Positions 1 to 10,162 of a stretch of 64,000 nt of DNA are shown in pieces. The position numbers were made by a program, and so were the translations under genes. Position 1 is the stretch's first letter. Every line of letters begins with the position of its first letter. The notes beneath the pieces are model-generated. The model was not told where the DNA came from and did no database searches. It worked only from the letters and a program-made list of their open reading frames with translations. Origin of the DNA: Oleiagrimonas sp. C23AA. GTDB taxonomy: Bacteria; Pseudomonadota; Gammaproteobacteria; Xanthomonadales; Rhodanobacteraceae. Location of the stretch: the NCBI RefSeq assembly GCF_011759385.1, contig NZ_JAARLY010000003.1, forward strand, positions 1 through 64,000, written 5' to 3'.

Positions 1-135
1 GAGCGCATTCCGGGGGTGCGCCGACAGCGCGTCCTGCGCTGACGACGCACTGGCCGGCGTCCCTGCCGGCCACCCTGTGGGCCTGATCCTCCATACGCTC
101 GCCGCCTGCGAACGGGAGTGGGCGCACACCGCAGC

Positions 136-432
136 GTGACCGATGAGCCACCGCCAGCTGGCTAGAGCCACCGTCCCCCTTTTCGTGACAGTGGGCGCTG
201 GCTGAAAAGGCCCGCAGGGTGGCTCGCAAGGACGCGAGCCACTGGGCCGACAGGGCAGGACGCCCTGTCGGCCAAGCCCAGCCAGCGACCACGGACCTTG
301 CGCGCATCGCGCGCAAGGTGACACGAGGGGTGGGTTCTTTTGGTTCGGTTTTCTTGCCCAGCCAAGAAAATGAACCCGGCGGCCGGCAGGCCGTCGGAAC
401 CCCCTGGCGTCTGTAGGCGCCAGCCAGCCGAA
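136..432. repeat. structured tandem repeat, copy 1
   Basis: First of two direct copies about 300 bp long, 338 bp apart start to start. It carries perfect hairpins: a 12-bp stem at 245-256/262-273 and a 10-bp stem at 296-305/309-318, plus weaker inverted repeats around 340-410. The open frames across it follow the hairpins on both strands and look non-coding. It is probably a dispersed intergenic repeat or a structured RNA element; its function is unknown. Confidence 0.75.
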
Positions 433-473
433 GCGGGCGCCACCTGCGAATGGTGGTAAGCGCACATTGATGC

Positions 474-770
474 GTGACCGATGAGCCACCGCCATCTGGC
501 TAGAGCCACCGTCCCCCTTTTCGTGGCAGTGGGCGCTGGCTGAAAAGGCCCGCAGGGTGGCTCGCAAGGATGCGAGCCACTGGGTTGTCAGGGCAGGACG
601 CCCTGTCGGCCAAGCCCAGCCAGCGACCACGGACCTTGCGCGCATGGCGCGCAAGGTGACACGGGGGGTGCATTCTTTTGGTTCGGTTTTCTTGTGCACG
701 CAAGAAAATGAACCCGGAAGCCGGCAGGCTTTCGGAACCCCTGGCGCCATAAGGCGCCAGCCAGTCGAAG
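474..770. repeat. structured tandem repeat, copy 2
   Basis: Second copy of the repeat that starts at 136, with scattered substitutions. The stem at 634-643/647-656 is kept as a perfect 10-bp hairpin although its loop differs from copy 1. The longer stem is partly eroded on its left arm. It ends about 50 bp past the 3' end of the leftward rsxB gene, so it may lie in the rsxB 3' UTR. Confidence 0.75.
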
Positions 771-817
771 CTAACGTGACGCGGCCAAATCGGCCGGGGC
801 GTGCCCGGTGCCAAAAG

Positions 818-1456
818 CTATCCCTTTCCCTCGCGCTTGGCCTTGGCCCGCGCAATGGCCTCCATCACCGCGCTGCGGCTGATGCTTGAACTGCCTTCCT
901 TCGGCTTGGCCGCATGCATGGCGGCCTTGCGGGCGGCAAGCTGGGCTTCGCGCTCGGCGCGTTCGCGGGCCAGGCGTGCCTCGCGGGCCTGGAAGTGGCG
1001 GCGCGCAGCGTCAGCGTGCGCCTGGTCGATCTGCGCGGCTGGCATCGGGTCCAGCGCGATGCAGTCGACCGGGCAGGCCGGCACGCACAGTTCGCAGCCG
1101 GTGCAGCGATCGGCGATGACGGTATGCATGCGCTTGGCGGCGCCGATGATGGCGTCGACCGGACACACCTGGATGCATTTGGTGCAGCCGATGCAGTCGG
1201 CCTCGATCACGCGCGCCAGCGTGCGCGGCTTTTCCACACCGTGCTCGGGGTTGAGCGGCTTGGGCTCGCACTCAAGCACCGCGGCCAATGCCGCGATACC
1301 CTCGGCGCCGCCAGGCGGACACTGGTTGACGTCGGCCTCGCCACGCGCCATGGCCTCGGCATACGGACGGCAGCCGTGATAGCCGCACTGCTCGCACTGG
1401 GTCTGCGGCAGCAGCGCATCCAGGCGCTCGGCAAGGGCGGTGTCGGTGGGGCTCAT
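818..1456 (-). CDS. rsxB: RnfB/RsxB-type ferredoxin, soluble form
   Basis: A 212-residue iron-sulfur protein of the RnfB/RsxB family, which passes electrons in the Rnf/Rsx membrane complex. An N-terminal Fe-S domain has Cys21, Cys24, Cys29 and Cys46. Two 4Fe-4S ferredoxin motifs follow (Cys88/91/94/98 and Cys118/121/124/128). The C-terminus is a charged helix rich in Ala, Arg and Lys. The start at 1456 (residues [10 protein letters not shown]) gives the usual family N-terminus; the frame is open further upstream but reads into the intergenic region. The hydrophobic N-terminal anchor of classical RnfB is absent, and no other rnf genes lie in the window, so a stand-alone ferredoxin role is possible. 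It is divergent from the ClpP gene. Confidence 0.85.
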   Translation of the reverse strand: MSPTDTALAERLDALLPQTQCEQCGYHGCRPYAEAMARGEADVNQCPPGGAEGIAALAAVLECEPKPLNPEHGVEKPRTLARVIEADCIGCTKCIQVCPVDAIIGAAKRMHTVIADRCTGCELCVPACPVDCIALDPMPAAQIDQAHADAARRHFQAREARLARERAEREAQLAARKAAMHAAKPKEGSSSISRSAVMEAIARAKAKREGKG

Positions 1457-1661
1457 GGCGTGGGAAGGCAATCGATCATGCCGGCTATTGTCGCCCAGCG
1501 CGCCATGCGGCGAAAGCGTGCGCGCGGGCTCTGGCAAAGCATGCCGGGCGTCCCCATGTTCGAGAGTCGAAGGGCGTTGCCGGCATTTGCGCCATGCCGC
1601 GCAAGACGGCGACAATGCCCCTACTTCGTATCGCACATTGATCAATTCCAAGGACCCCTAC

Positions 1662-2273
1662 ATGCGCGAAGACGCCATTTTGCCGGGCCAGCTTGCCGAG
1701 GAAAGCGACGAGGCTGAAAAGCAGTCGCGTTCGCCGCAGCTGGGCGAGCGCCTGTTCAAGGCCCGCACCATCCTCATCTACGGCGGCATCAACCAGAAGC
1801 TGGCCGAGCGCGTGAGCGCGCAGATGCTGGCGCTGCAGGCCGAGAGTGACGAGCCGATCACCATCTTCATCAACAGTCAGGGCGGCCACGTCGAGTCGGG
1901 CGACACGATCTACGACATGATCAAGTTCGTGAAGCCGGAAGTGCGCGTCATCGGCACCGGCTGGGTGGCCAGCGCCGGTGCGTTGATCTATGCCGCGGCC
2001 AAGGTCGAGAATCGCCTCAGCCTGCCGAACACGCGCTTCCTGCTGCATCAACCGTCCGGTGGTGCCGGCGGCTCGGCCAGCGAGATCGAGATTCACGCCC
2101 GCGAGATCATCCGCATGCGCGAGCGCCTGAACGAGATCTTCGCACGCGAAACCGGGCAGTCGGTGGAGCGTATCGCCGCCGATACCGAGCGCGATTACTG
2201 GATGTCGGCCGAGGCGGCCAAGGACTACGGTCTGGTCGGGCGCATCATCAAGAGCGCCAGCGATCTGGGCTGA
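1662..2273 (+). CDS. ClpP-family serine protease
   Basis: A 203-residue ClpP-fold peptidase. Family members form barrel-shaped complexes that degrade proteins fed by Clp ATPases. Ser104 lies in [10 protein letters not shown] and His129 in FLLHQPSGG, matching the catalytic Ser and His of ClpP. The oligomerisation helices follow. The ATG at 1662 is chosen because upstream codons do not resemble the family. No clpX or trigger factor gene is adjacent, and the N-terminal 30 residues are polar and divergent, so this is probably a second ClpP paralogue and not the housekeeping clpP. A bidirectional terminator follows. Confidence 0.85.
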   Translation: MREDAILPGQLAEESDEAEKQSRSPQLGERLFKARTILIYGGINQKLAERVSAQMLALQAESDEPITIFINSQGGHVESGDTIYDMIKFVKPEVRVIGTGWVASAGALIYAAAKVENRLSLPNTRFLLHQPSGGAGGSASEIEIHAREIIRMRERLNEIFARETGQSVERIAADTERDYWMSAEAAKDYGLVGRIIKSASDLG

Positions 2274-2303
2274 TCGGCCCGGCTTTGCCTGACGGCACAA
2301 CGA

Positions 2304-2339
2304 AAAAGGGCGGTCCCGCAAGGAGCCGCCCTTTTTTTT
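2304..2339. terminator. bidirectional Rho-independent terminator
   Basis: A GC-rich hairpin (GGGCGG pairing with CCGCCC, extended by TCC/GGA) is flanked by a run of A on the left and eight T on the right. It sits between the convergent clpP-like and metG genes and can stop transcription from both. Confidence 0.85.
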
Positions 2340-2362
2340 GCGTCGCCTGCTAGCGCGAAGGC

Positions 2363-4462
2363 CTAGCGTACCGGTGCGCCCGGCGTGACGCCGGCATCGG
2401 CGTCCAGCAGGAACAGGTCGTCACCACCGGAACCGGCCGACAGGATCATGCCCTCGGACAGGCCAAAGCGCATCTTGCGCGGCGCCAGGTTGGCCACGAA
2501 CACCACGTTGCGCCCGACCAGCTTTTCCGGCTCGCCGTAGGCGGCCTTGATGCCGGAGAAGATCTGGCGCGTGCCCAGCTCGCCGGCATCCAGCTCGAAG
2601 CGCAGCAGCTTGTTGGAGCCTTCCACGGCTTCGCACACGGTGACCTTGCCGATGCGCAGGTCCAGCTTGGCGAAGTCGTCGATGGTGATGGTCGGCAGCT
2701 GCTCGTCAGCCGCGTCGTCCTTGGCCGGGGAGGCGTTCTCGGTCATGGGGGTCTTCTTTGCTTGCGGGGCCGCCGGGGCGGCGGCCGGTTTCAGGGATTC
2801 GCGCGAGGCCTCGAGCATGGCCGCGATCTTGCCGGCGTCCACGCGCGTGAGCAGCGGCTGGAACGGGGCCAGCTGGTGGCCGCAGAGTGGTTCGGTGACA
2901 TCGTCGAAATGCGCCGCTTCCAGCGCCAGGAAGGTTTCGGCGCGGGCCACCGTGGCCGGCACCACCGGCTTCAAGTAGGCCGACAGCAGACGGAACAGGT
3001 TGATCGCCAGCGAGCAGACCTGGTGCAGGTCCTCGCGCAGCGACTCGTCCTTGGCCATCTTCCAGGGCGCACATTCGGCGATCCAGGCGTTGGTGTCGTC
3101 GGCCACGGCCATGATGGTGCGCATGGCTGCGGCGTAGTCGCGGCGCTCGTACTGCCCGGCCACCGGCGCCAGGCGTTCGGCGGCCATGCGGTAGCGCGCG
3201 GCCAGGTCGTCGCGCAGGGTGTCGGTCAGCTTGCCGTCGAAGAACTTGGCCAGGAAGCCCGAGCAGCGGCTGGCGATGTTCACCCACTTGCCGACCAGGT
3301 GCGAATTGCAGCGCTCCTCGAAGGCCTTCAGGTCCAGGTCGACGTCGGTCAGCGTGGGGCCGAGCATGGCTGCCAGGTAGTAGCGCAGATAGTCCGGGTC
3401 GAGCTGTTCCAGGTAGGTGCGCGCGTTGATGAAGGTGCCGCGCGACTTGGACATCTTGGCGCCGTCCACGGTCAGGAAGCCGTGCACGTTCACCGCCGTC
3501 GGCGTGCGCAGGCCGGCGCCGTGCAGCATGGCCGGCCAGAACAGCGTGTGGAAATAGATGATGTCCTTGCCGATGAAATGCACCAGCTCGGTGCCGGCCT
3601 TTTGTGCTGCATCGCGCTCGATGAAGGCGTCAAAGTCCAGGCCCTTTTCTTCGCAGAACTCGCGGAAGCTGGCGAAATAGCCCACCGGGGCGTCCAGCCA
3701 CACGTAGAAGAACTTGCCCGGCGCGTCGGGAATCTCGAAACCGAAATACGGCGCATCGCGCGACACGTCCCAGCTGCGCAGGCCGTCGGCGAACCATTCC
3801 TCGAGCTTGTTGACCACCTCGCCCTGCAGGCCACCGGCTTCGCGGCGCTCGGACAGCCAGGCGCGCAGCATCGATTCGAAATCGGCCAGGCGCACGAAGT
3901 AGTGCTGCGATGCCTTCTGTACCGGACGTGCGCCGGTGACCACCGAATACGGCTCGATCAGGTCGGTCGGCGTGTAGGTCTTGCCGCACACCTCGCACGA
4001 GTCGCCGTACTGGTCCTTGGCGTGGCAGTGCGGGCACTCGCCCTTGACGAAGCGATCAGGCAGGAACATGCCCCGATCGGGATCGTAGAACTGCGTCACC
4101 GCCTTGGACTCGACGTGGCCGGCGTCACGCAGCGCGTTGTAGATGCGGTAGGTCAGCGCCTTGTTGGCATCGCTGTTGGTGGTCGAGTAGTGATCGTAGG
4201 CGATGCCGAAATCGTTGAAGTCGGCACGGTGCAGCGCATTGGACTGCTCGATCAGCGATTCAGGCGTGATGCCTTCGCGCTCGGCGCGCAGCATGATCGG
4301 CGTGCCGTGGGCGTCGTCGGCGCAGACAAAGTGCACCTCGTGGCCGGCCATGCGCATGGCGCGTACCCAGATATCGCCCTGGACGTGCTCGACCATGTGG
4401 CCGATGTGGATCGGGCCGTTGGCGTAGGGCAGGGCACAGGTGACCAGGATACGTCGGCTCAT
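2363..4462 (-). CDS. metG: methionyl-tRNA synthetase
   Basis: A 699-residue MetRS that charges tRNA-Met in the cytoplasm. The HIGH motif is at residues 19-22. A knuckle region with CPHC and CEVC pairs (about residues 146-161) binds zinc, and KMSKS lies near residue 340. After an Ala/Pro/Lys linker, the last 110 residues form the C-terminal tRNA-binding (Trbp111/EMAP-like) domain, so this is the long dimeric form. It starts at the ATG ending at 4462 and is convergent with the ClpP-like gene. Confidence 0.97.
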   Translation of the reverse strand: MSRRILVTCALPYANGPIHIGHMVEHVQGDIWVRAMRMAGHEVHFVCADDAHGTPIMLRAEREGITPESLIEQSNALHRADFNDFGIAYDHYSTTNSDANKALTYRIYNALRDAGHVESKAVTQFYDPDRGMFLPDRFVKGECPHCHAKDQYGDSCEVCGKTYTPTDLIEPYSVVTGARPVQKASQHYFVRLADFESMLRAWLSERREAGGLQGEVVNKLEEWFADGLRSWDVSRDAPYFGFEIPDAPGKFFYVWLDAPVGYFASFREFCEEKGLDFDAFIERDAAQKAGTELVHFIGKDIIYFHTLFWPAMLHGAGLRTPTAVNVHGFLTVDGAKMSKSRGTFINARTYLEQLDPDYLRYYLAAMLGPTLTDVDLDLKAFEERCNSHLVGKWVNIASRCSGFLAKFFDGKLTDTLRDDLAARYRMAAERLAPVAGQYERRDYAAAMRTIMAVADDTNAWIAECAPWKMAKDESLREDLHQVCSLAINLFRLLSAYLKPVVPATVARAETFLALEAAHFDDVTEPLCGHQLAPFQPLLTRVDAGKIAAMLEASRESLKPAAAPAAPQAKKTPMTENASPAKDDAADEQLPTITIDDFAKLDLRIGKVTVCEAVEGSNKLLRFELDAGELGTRQIFSGIKAAYGEPEKLVGRNVVFVANLAPRKMRFGLSEGMILSAGSGGDDLFLLDADAGVTPGAPVR

Positions 4463-4564
4463 GCTCGTTCCGGTGGGTAAGAGTGAAGCCGTGCATTATG
4501 GCAGGCCAAACGCCCGCGCGGCGAGGGGCGGCCGCCGCCTCGCCGTCGTTGTGGCAGACGTGGC

Positions 4565-5032
4565 TTACTTCTCGCGCACCCAGATCTGTGTGCGGCCCAG
4601 CAGCGAGAAACCGATGAAGCCGCGCACACGCAGCTTCTGACCGCCGTCCATCAGCCGCATCTTGCACTTGTAGGTGCTGCCTTTCTTGGGGTCCAGAATC
4701 TTGCCGCCGGTCCATTCGTCGCCGTCACGGGTCAGGCCCCAGAGGATGGTCATGCCCTCGACCGGCTGGTTGTGACGTTCGCCATCGCACTTGGTGCAGC
4801 GCGGGTTGGGCCCCTGTTCGGACTGCAGCACCTTGATCACCTTGCCCGAGAGCACGCCGTTGTTTTCGGTGATCTGCACCAGCGCCTTGGCCTTGCCGGT
4901 GTCATCGTCGATGGTTTTCCAGGTGCCCACCGGCGAATCGCCGGGCGCGGCGTCGCTCTGGGCAACGGCGGCCAGCGGCGCGATGGCCAGCAGCAGGGCA
5001 AGACTGACAAGCAGGCGACGGAACGGCTTCAT
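4565..5032 (-). CDS. DUF2147 secreted protein
   Basis: A 155-residue protein with a clear Sec signal peptide (Lys/Arg, then a Leu/Ala core ending near AVAQ). The mature part starts with SPVGTWKTIDDDTGK, typical of DUF2147 (lipocalin-like beta barrel, periplasmic, function unknown). A Cys pair in RCTKCDGER may form a disulfide. The start at 5032 puts the signal peptide at the N-terminus; the longer open frame adds non-homologous residues. It is divergent from apbC. Confidence 0.85.
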   Translation of the reverse strand: MKPFRRLLVSLALLLAIAPLAAVAQSDAAPGDSPVGTWKTIDDDTGKAKALVQITENNGVLSGKVIKVLQSEQGPNPRCTKCDGERHNQPVEGMTILWGLTRDGDEWTGGKILDPKKGSTYKCKMRLMDGGQKLRVRGFIGFSLLGRTQIWVREK

Positions 5033-5171
5033 GGCGGGCATCCCCATACGTGACGGTATGGGCCGAGACTGCGGCAGCCCCGACGCGCCGTCAAGCTGCG
5101 CCGCGGCACAGCGGGACCCTGGCCGGCTCTGGCATAATGGCGGTTTGTTGACGCGTACGGTTGATAACGAC

Positions 5172-6254
5172 ATGCAGGTGACTGAAGCCCAGGTCCGGGC
5201 CATGCTCGACACCCTGACCGATCCGCACACCGGCGCCGGCCTTGGCGCCTCGCTGCGCGCCTTTGGCGCCGACGGCGAGCGCGTGTCGGTGGACCTTCAG
5301 TTGGGTTATCCGGCGGCCGGTTACCGCGCGCAGCTGGAGGCCGAAGTGAAGGCCATGCTCGAGGCCGATGCAGCCATCGAGTCGGCCAGTGTCTCGATCA
5401 GCTCGCGCACCCATGTACACAAGGTGCAGGGCGAGCTGGCGCCGCAGAAAGGCGTCAAGAACATTATCGCCGTGGCCTCGGGCAAGGGCGGGGTCGGCAA
5501 GTCCACCGTGGCCGCCAATCTGGCGCTGGCGCTGGCCGCCGAGGGTGCGCGCGTGGGCGTGCTCGATGCCGACATCTACGGTCCCAGCCAGCCGCGCATG
5601 CTGGGTGTGGAAGGCCGGCCGGATTCGCCCGATGGCAAATCCATCGTGCCCAAGCAGGCGCATGGGGTGCAGATGATGTCCATCGGCCTGCTGGTGGGCG
5701 AGGACACGCCGATGATCTGGCGTGGCCCGATGGCCACCTCGGCGCTCACCCAGTTGCTGACCGATACCCGCTGGGACGGCCTGGATTACCTTATCGTCGA
5801 CCTGCCGCCGGGTACCGGCGACATCCAGCTCACCCTGGCACAGAAGGTGCCGGTGGCCGGCGCGGTGATCGTGACCACGCCGCAGGACATTGCCCTGCTT
5901 GATGCGCAGAAGGCGCTGAAGATGTTCGAGAAGGTCGAGGTGCCGGTGCTGGGCATCGTCGAGAACATGGCCACGCACGTGTGTTCGAACTGCGGACACG
6001 AGGAAGCCATCTTCGGCGCCGGTGGTGCCGAGCGCATGTCGGCGCAGTACGGCGTTCCCTTGCTGGGCCAGTTGCCGCTGGACATCCGCATTCGCGAGCA
6101 GGCCGACAGCGGCACGCCGACCGTGGCTGCGCTGCCCGATTCGGACCTTGCACAGCGTTATCGCGAGGTGGCGCGCCACGCCGCCGGGCGCCTGTCGCTG
6201 CGACCGCGCAACAAGGCCATCAATCTATCCAATATCGTCGTCCAGAACGGCTGA
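5172..6254 (+). CDS. apbC: Fe-S cluster carrier ATPase ApbC/Mrp
   Basis: A 360-residue Mrp/ApbC protein that binds and hands over Fe-S clusters. The N-terminal 80 residues form the MIP18-like (DUF59) domain. The P-loop [10 protein letters not shown] is at residues 103-112. The CSNC motif near residue 263, which binds the bridging cluster, is intact. The start ATG at 5172 is the first codon that fits the family. The dcd gene begins 11 bp downstream, so the two are likely cotranscribed. Confidence 0.95.
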   Translation: MQVTEAQVRAMLDTLTDPHTGAGLGASLRAFGADGERVSVDLQLGYPAAGYRAQLEAEVKAMLEADAAIESASVSISSRTHVHKVQGELAPQKGVKNIIAVASGKGGVGKSTVAANLALALAAEGARVGVLDADIYGPSQPRMLGVEGRPDSPDGKSIVPKQAHGVQMMSIGLLVGEDTPMIWRGPMATSALTQLLTDTRWDGLDYLIVDLPPGTGDIQLTLAQKVPVAGAVIVTTPQDIALLDAQKALKMFEKVEVPVLGIVENMATHVCSNCGHEEAIFGAGGAERMSAQYGVPLLGQLPLDIRIREQADSGTPTVAALPDSDLAQRYREVARHAAGRLSLRPRNKAINLSNIVVQNG

Positions 6255-6265
6255 CCGGAGTTCGC

Positions 6266-6832
6266 ATGAGCATCAAGTCCGACAAGTGGATTCGCCGCAT
6301 GGCCGCCGAGCACGGCATGATCGAGCCGTTCGAGGCCGGTCAGGTCAAGCAGAACGAGGGCGGCCGCATCGTTTCCTACGGCACCTCCAGCTATGGCTAC
6401 GACGTGCGCTGCGCCGACGAGTTCAAGGTGTTCACCAACATCAACTCCACCATCGTCGATCCCAAGCAGTTCGACGAGCGCAGCTTCATCGACGTCAAGC
6501 AGGATGTGTGCATCATTCCGCCCAACTCGTTCGCGCTGGCGCGCACCGTGGAGTACTTCCGCATTCCGCGCAATGTGCTGACCGTGTGTCTGGGCAAGAG
6601 CACCTACGCGCGCTGCGGCATCATCGTCAACGTGACGCCGCTGGAGCCGGAGTGGGAAGGCCACGTCACGCTGGAGTTTTCCAATACCACGCCGCTGCCG
6701 GCGCGTATCTACGCCAACGAGGGCGTGGCGCAGATGCTGTTCTTCGAGTCCGACGAGGAATGCGATGTCAGCTACGCCGACCGCAAGGGCAAGTACCAGG
6801 GCCAGCGCGGCGTGACGCTGCCCAGCGCCTGA
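6266..6832 (+). CDS. dcd: dCTP deaminase
   Basis: A 188-residue trimeric dCTP deaminase that makes dUTP from dCTP for thymidylate synthesis. The family signatures [22 protein letters not shown] and the catalytic Glu in [12 protein letters not shown] are all present. Length is normal. It follows apbC by 11 bp; GGAG lies 8 bp before the ATG. A GC-rich hairpin follows the stop. Confidence 0.97.
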   Translation: MSIKSDKWIRRMAAEHGMIEPFEAGQVKQNEGGRIVSYGTSSYGYDVRCADEFKVFTNINSTIVDPKQFDERSFIDVKQDVCIIPPNSFALARTVEYFRIPRNVLTVCLGKSTYARCGIIVNVTPLEPEWEGHVTLEFSNTTPLPARIYANEGVAQMLFFESDEECDVSYADRKGKYQGQRGVTLPSA

Positions 6833-6842
6833 ACCGACCCGC

Positions 6843-6875
6843 AGCGGCCGCCACCCGGCGTGGTGGGGGCCGCTT
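6843..6875 (+). terminator. hairpin after dcd
   Basis: AGCGGCC-GCCACC pairs with GGTGG-GGGCCGCT a few bases after the dcd stop. There is no strong T run, so this is a weak or Rho-assisted terminator. Confidence 0.45.
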
Positions 6876-6950
6876 CGATGGCGCTACACTGGCGCCCTGA
6901 TATTTACTGAACCGGCGGCCCCTTGGGTTCGCGAGCAGGAGAATCCGTAC

Positions 6951-7478
6951 ATGATCCGTGTTTCCAGGTTGTTTACCCGCCTTGGCGTGGTCGCGCTGAT
7001 CGGCGCCGCGCTGGTGCTGGCCGGTTGCGGCACCGGCTCGATCAAGAGCGATCAGGTGTCCACCGCCTCCTTGAAGGGCGATTTTCATACCGTGGTCAAG
7101 GCCTACAAGAGCGGCCAGTTCGAGCTCGATGGCGCGGTGCTGTCGCCGCTGGATCTGGGTAGCCACTTTGCCTACCTGAAGGATCAGGGCCAGCTGCCCA
7201 AGCGCATCCTGCTGGAGAAGAGCGACGAGTCGAAGATCCGCAAGGAGCATCTGCAGTTCATGGCGCGCATGGCCATCGACTACGGCTTCTCGGTGTATTA
7301 CGACCAAAAGGGCGAGCTGCGTCGCATCGATCCGATCGAGAAGAACGCGCGCGCGCTGAAGGACTGGCACCCGACCAAGAAGGGCGACAACGACCCGATG
7401 CGCGGCAAGGATGCGTCGCACAACGGCTATTCGCCGGAGCTGCCGGAGAATGGCGGCGGCGCTGGTGGCGGTTACTGA
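6951..7478 (+). CDS. predicted lipoprotein
   Basis: A 175-residue envelope lipoprotein of unknown function. A basic N-terminus and hydrophobic core lead to the lipobox LAGC with Cys26; the next residue is Gly, which suggests outer-membrane sorting. The mature part is hydrophilic and ends in a Gly-rich tail (GGGAGGGY). A good bidirectional terminator follows. No domain recognised. Confidence 0.75.
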   Translation: MIRVSRLFTRLGVVALIGAALVLAGCGTGSIKSDQVSTASLKGDFHTVVKAYKSGQFELDGAVLSPLDLGSHFAYLKDQGQLPKRILLEKSDESKIRKEHLQFMARMAIDYGFSVYYDQKGELRRIDPIEKNARALKDWHPTKKGDNDPMRGKDASHNGYSPELPENGGGAGGGY

Positions 7479-7509
7479 TCGCTTGAAGGTGCTGTTGTCA
7501 GATGCATAG

Positions 7510-7538
7510 AAAAAGGCGGCCTTCGGGGCCGCCTTTTT
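7510..7538. terminator. bidirectional Rho-independent terminator
   Basis: AAAAAGGCGGC and GCCGCCTTTTT form a perfect stem around a seven-base loop, with A and T runs on the two sides. It separates the lipoprotein gene from the leftward HIT gene. Confidence 0.9.
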
Positions 7539-7565
7539 CGTTGCCATGTGTGCGGACGGCGGCGT

Positions 7566-7973
7566 CTATTCCACGCTCAATGCCGGGCGCAAGGTCTCCA
7601 GGGCCGTGCGCACCTGCGGTTGCGTGTAGGGCACGGCGGGGCTGTGGCCCCACACCGGGCCCGGCCAGGCAGGATCGTCGCGGCGCCGGCCGACCACGTG
7701 CACGTGCAGCTGCGCCACCACATTGCCCAGCGCGCCGATGTTGAGCTTGTCGAATCGCGCCAGCGCCGGCAGGCCTTCGGCGATGCGCTCGATGTCCTGC
7801 CACAGCTGGGCGCGGGCATCGGCGTCCAGCTGGGTGACTTCGGTCAGCCCGGCCTGGCGCGGCACGGCGATCAGCCACGGATAGCGCGATTCGTTCATCA
7901 GCAGCACGCGGCACAGCGGCAGATCACCGACCAGGTGCGTGTCGCCGGCCAGGCGCTCGTCCAGCACAAACAT
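7566..7973 (-). CDS. HIT-domain protein
   Basis: A 135-residue histidine-triad protein, a family of nucleotide phosphoramidases and hydrolases. The signature reads QLHVHVVGR: His90 and His92 are kept and the first histidine of the triad is Gln88, a variant known in one HIT branch. The gene lies 5 bp after the dienelactone hydrolase-like gene on the same strand and is probably cotranscribed with it. The substrate is unknown. Confidence 0.88.
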   Translation of the reverse strand: MFVLDERLAGDTHLVGDLPLCRVLLMNESRYPWLIAVPRQAGLTEVTQLDADARAQLWQDIERIAEGLPALARFDKLNIGALGNVVAQLHVHVVGRRRDDPAWPGPVWGHSPAVPYTQPQVRTALETLRPALSVE

Positions 7974-7978
7974 GGCGC

Positions 7979-8635
7979 TTACTCTTCCAGCTGCGCGGCG
8001 AAGAACGCGGTGGTGCGCGTCCAGGCCTGCTTGGCGGCCGTTTCGTTGTAGCTGGCGCGGCGGTCGCAGTTGAAGCCGTGATCGGCCTGCGGATACACGA
8101 ACACCTCCATGTCCGGGTAGGCCTCGCGGTGGCGCTGCACGATGTCCGGCGTGATGTGGCTGTCCTGGCCGCCGAAGTGGAACATCACCGGCGCCTTCGG
8201 GGTTTCGCCAAGGAACTGGTCGTTGCGCCCGCCGTAGTAGCTGACCGAGGGCAGGCCCAGACGCGTGGCCGACAGCAGCGCGACGGTGCCGCCCCAGCAG
8301 AATCCGATGGTGCCCACCTTGCCGGCATCGGCGATGTATTTGGCCGAGGCCTCGACGTCGGCCACCGGCTTGTCCATGCCGACCTTGCCGACATAGTCCA
8401 GGCCCGCCTTCATGCCGGGCTCGTCGTAGCCCAGTTCCACGCCTTCCTCGACGTGATCGAAAAACGCCGGCGCGATGGCCACGTAACCATCCTTGGCAAA
8501 GCGATCGGCAATGTCGCGGATGTGGCCATTGACGCCAAAGATTTCCTGGATCACCACGATGCCGCCGCGCGGCGTGCCATCGGGTTTGGCAAGGTAGGCG
8601 CTGACGCCGGTATCGAGCTTCACGGTCTGACCCAT
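7979..8635 (-). CDS. dienelactone hydrolase family protein
   Basis: A 218-residue alpha/beta hydrolase of the dienelactone hydrolase family. The nucleophile Cys113 is in GFCWGG and the catalytic His in QADHGFNC. The oxyanion-region motif IQEIFGVN is near residue 30. The start at 8635 ([10 protein letters not shown]) fits the family; the frame extends 12 codons upstream without homology. It is first in a two-gene leftward operon with the HIT gene. The physiological substrate is unknown. Confidence 0.88.
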   Translation of the reverse strand: MGQTVKLDTGVSAYLAKPDGTPRGGIVVIQEIFGVNGHIRDIADRFAKDGYVAIAPAFFDHVEEGVELGYDEPGMKAGLDYVGKVGMDKPVADVEASAKYIADAGKVGTIGFCWGGTVALLSATRLGLPSVSYYGGRNDQFLGETPKAPVMFHFGGQDSHITPDIVQRHREAYPDMEVFVYPQADHGFNCDRRASYNETAAKQAWTRTTAFFAAQLEE

Positions 8636-8704
8636 GGGCTGGCTCCTTGAATGGGGTGGGGAAGCGGGCATGGTAACGCCGCTATCGTTGCGTGGATGTC
8701 AAGG

Positions 8705-8710
8705 TATAAT
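8705..8710 (+). promoter_or_regulatory. candidate -10 box for rimO
   Basis: A perfect TATAAT lies 35 bp upstream of the rimO ATG. No -35 box with good spacing is visible (TTGCGT is only 11 bp upstream), so only the -10 is proposed. Confidence 0.45.
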
Positions 8711-8744
8711 GGGCGGTTTACGCGCACTCCCCACGGTGAATGTC

Positions 8745-10067
8745 ATGGCTCAGGCCGCGCCCAAAGTCGGTTTCGTCAGTCTTGGTTGCCCCAAGGCACT
8801 GGTCGATTCCGAACGCATCCTTACCCAGCTGAAAGTGGAAGGCTACGAGCTGGTACCCAGCTACGAAGCGGCTGACGCCGTGGTGGTCAACACCTGCGGC
8901 TTCATCGATGCCGCCGTGCAGGAATCGCTCGATGCCATCGGCGAAGCCCTGCACGAAAACGGCAAGGTGATCGTCACAGGCTGTCTGGGCAAGCGCTCGG
9001 AGCTGATCCGCGAGGCCTATCCCGAGGTGCTGTCCATCTCCGGCCCGCAGGACTACACCAGCGTGATGAACGCGGTGCACCAGGCGTTGCCGCAGCGTCA
9101 CGATCCGTTCGTCGATCTGACGCCCGATACCGGCGTCAAGCTCACGCCCAAGCACTACGCGTACCTGAAGATTTCCGAGGGCTGCAATCATCGCTGCAGC
9201 TTCTGCATCATTCCCTCGATGCGCGGCAATCTGGTCAGCCGTCCGGTCGATCAGGTGCTGGCCGAGGCCGAGCGGCTGGTGCGCGGTGGGGTGAAGGAGC
9301 TGCTGGTGATCAGCCAGGACACCAGCGCCTACGGCGTGGACGTGCGCTATGCCGAGCGGCAGTGGCGCGACAAGGCCTACCGCACGCGCATGACCGAGCT
9401 GTGCCAGGGTCTGTCCGAGCTGGGCGCCTGGGTGCGTCTGCACTACGTGTACCCGTACCCGCACGTGGACGAGCTGATGCCGCTGATGGCCGAGGGCAAG
9501 ATCCTGCCGTACCTGGATATTCCCTTCCAGCACGCCAGCCCGCGCATCCTCAAGTTGATGAAGCGCCCTGGCAATATCGAAAAAACCCTGGAGCGCGTGC
9601 AGAACTGGCGCCGTCAGGTGCCCGATCTGACCGTGCGCAGCACCTTCATCGTCGGCTTCCCGGGTGAAACCGACGCCGAGTTCCAGGAGCTGCTGGACTT
9701 CCTGCGCGAGGCCGAGCTGGATCGCGTCGGCGCGTTCGCCTATTCACCGGTCGACGGTGCGGCCGCCAACGAGCTGCCCAACCCGGTATCCGAGGAACTG
9801 AAGGAAGATCGTCTGGAGCAGTTCATGGCGGTGCAGGCCGAGATCAGCGCAGCCAAGCTGCAGCGCAAGGTGGGTCAGCGCCTCAAGGTGCTGGTCGACG
9901 AAGTGGGCGCCGAGGGCGCCATTGCACGCTCGGCGGCCGATGCGCCGGAAATCGATGGCTTGGTGCATATCGCCAACGGCCAGCACCTGCGCGTGGGTCA
10001 GTTCGCCGAGGTGCAGGTTGACGGCGCCGACCAGCACGACCTGGACGCCCATGTGATCGACGCCTGA
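8745..10067 (+). CDS. rimO: ribosomal protein S12 methylthiotransferase RimO
   Basis: A 440-residue radical-SAM methylthiotransferase that modifies the conserved aspartate of ribosomal protein S12. The N-terminal UPF0004 domain has the conserved Cys in [16 protein letters not shown] and GCLGKR. The radical SAM motif CNHRCSFC is near residues 147-154, followed by a TRAM domain at the C-terminus. ATG 8745 is preferred over an in-frame GTG at 8736. A hairpin follows the stop. Confidence 0.96.
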   Translation: MAQAAPKVGFVSLGCPKALVDSERILTQLKVEGYELVPSYEAADAVVVNTCGFIDAAVQESLDAIGEALHENGKVIVTGCLGKRSELIREAYPEVLSISGPQDYTSVMNAVHQALPQRHDPFVDLTPDTGVKLTPKHYAYLKISEGCNHRCSFCIIPSMRGNLVSRPVDQVLAEAERLVRGGVKELLVISQDTSAYGVDVRYAERQWRDKAYRTRMTELCQGLSELGAWVRLHYVYPYPHVDELMPLMAEGKILPYLDIPFQHASPRILKLMKRPGNIEKTLERVQNWRRQVPDLTVRSTFIVGFPGETDAEFQELLDFLREAELDRVGAFAYSPVDGAAANELPNPVSEELKEDRLEQFMAVQAEISAAKLQRKVGQRLKVLVDEVGAEGAIARSAADAPEIDGLVHIANGQHLRVGQFAEVQVDGADQHDLDAHVIDA

Positions 10068-10078
10068 GGTGGCGTCAG

Positions 10079-10109
10079 GCCCACGCCGGCTTTCAGGCCG
10101 GGCGTGGGC
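10079..10109 (+). terminator. hairpin after rimO
   Basis: GCCCACGCC and GGGCGTGGGC form a long GC stem just after the rimO stop. No T run follows, so terminator activity is uncertain. Confidence 0.45.
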
Positions 10110-10162
10110 GGTGTGGCGCCTGCCAGCGCGGCGCGTGGATATCGCAGAACGTGGAGAACCCG

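Noticed and set aside
2762-4480. Long open frame on the + strand opposite metG
   Set aside because: Mirror of the metG codon pattern; no homology or ribosome site. Similar antisense frames over fimV, apbC and the TonB receptor were dropped for the same reason.
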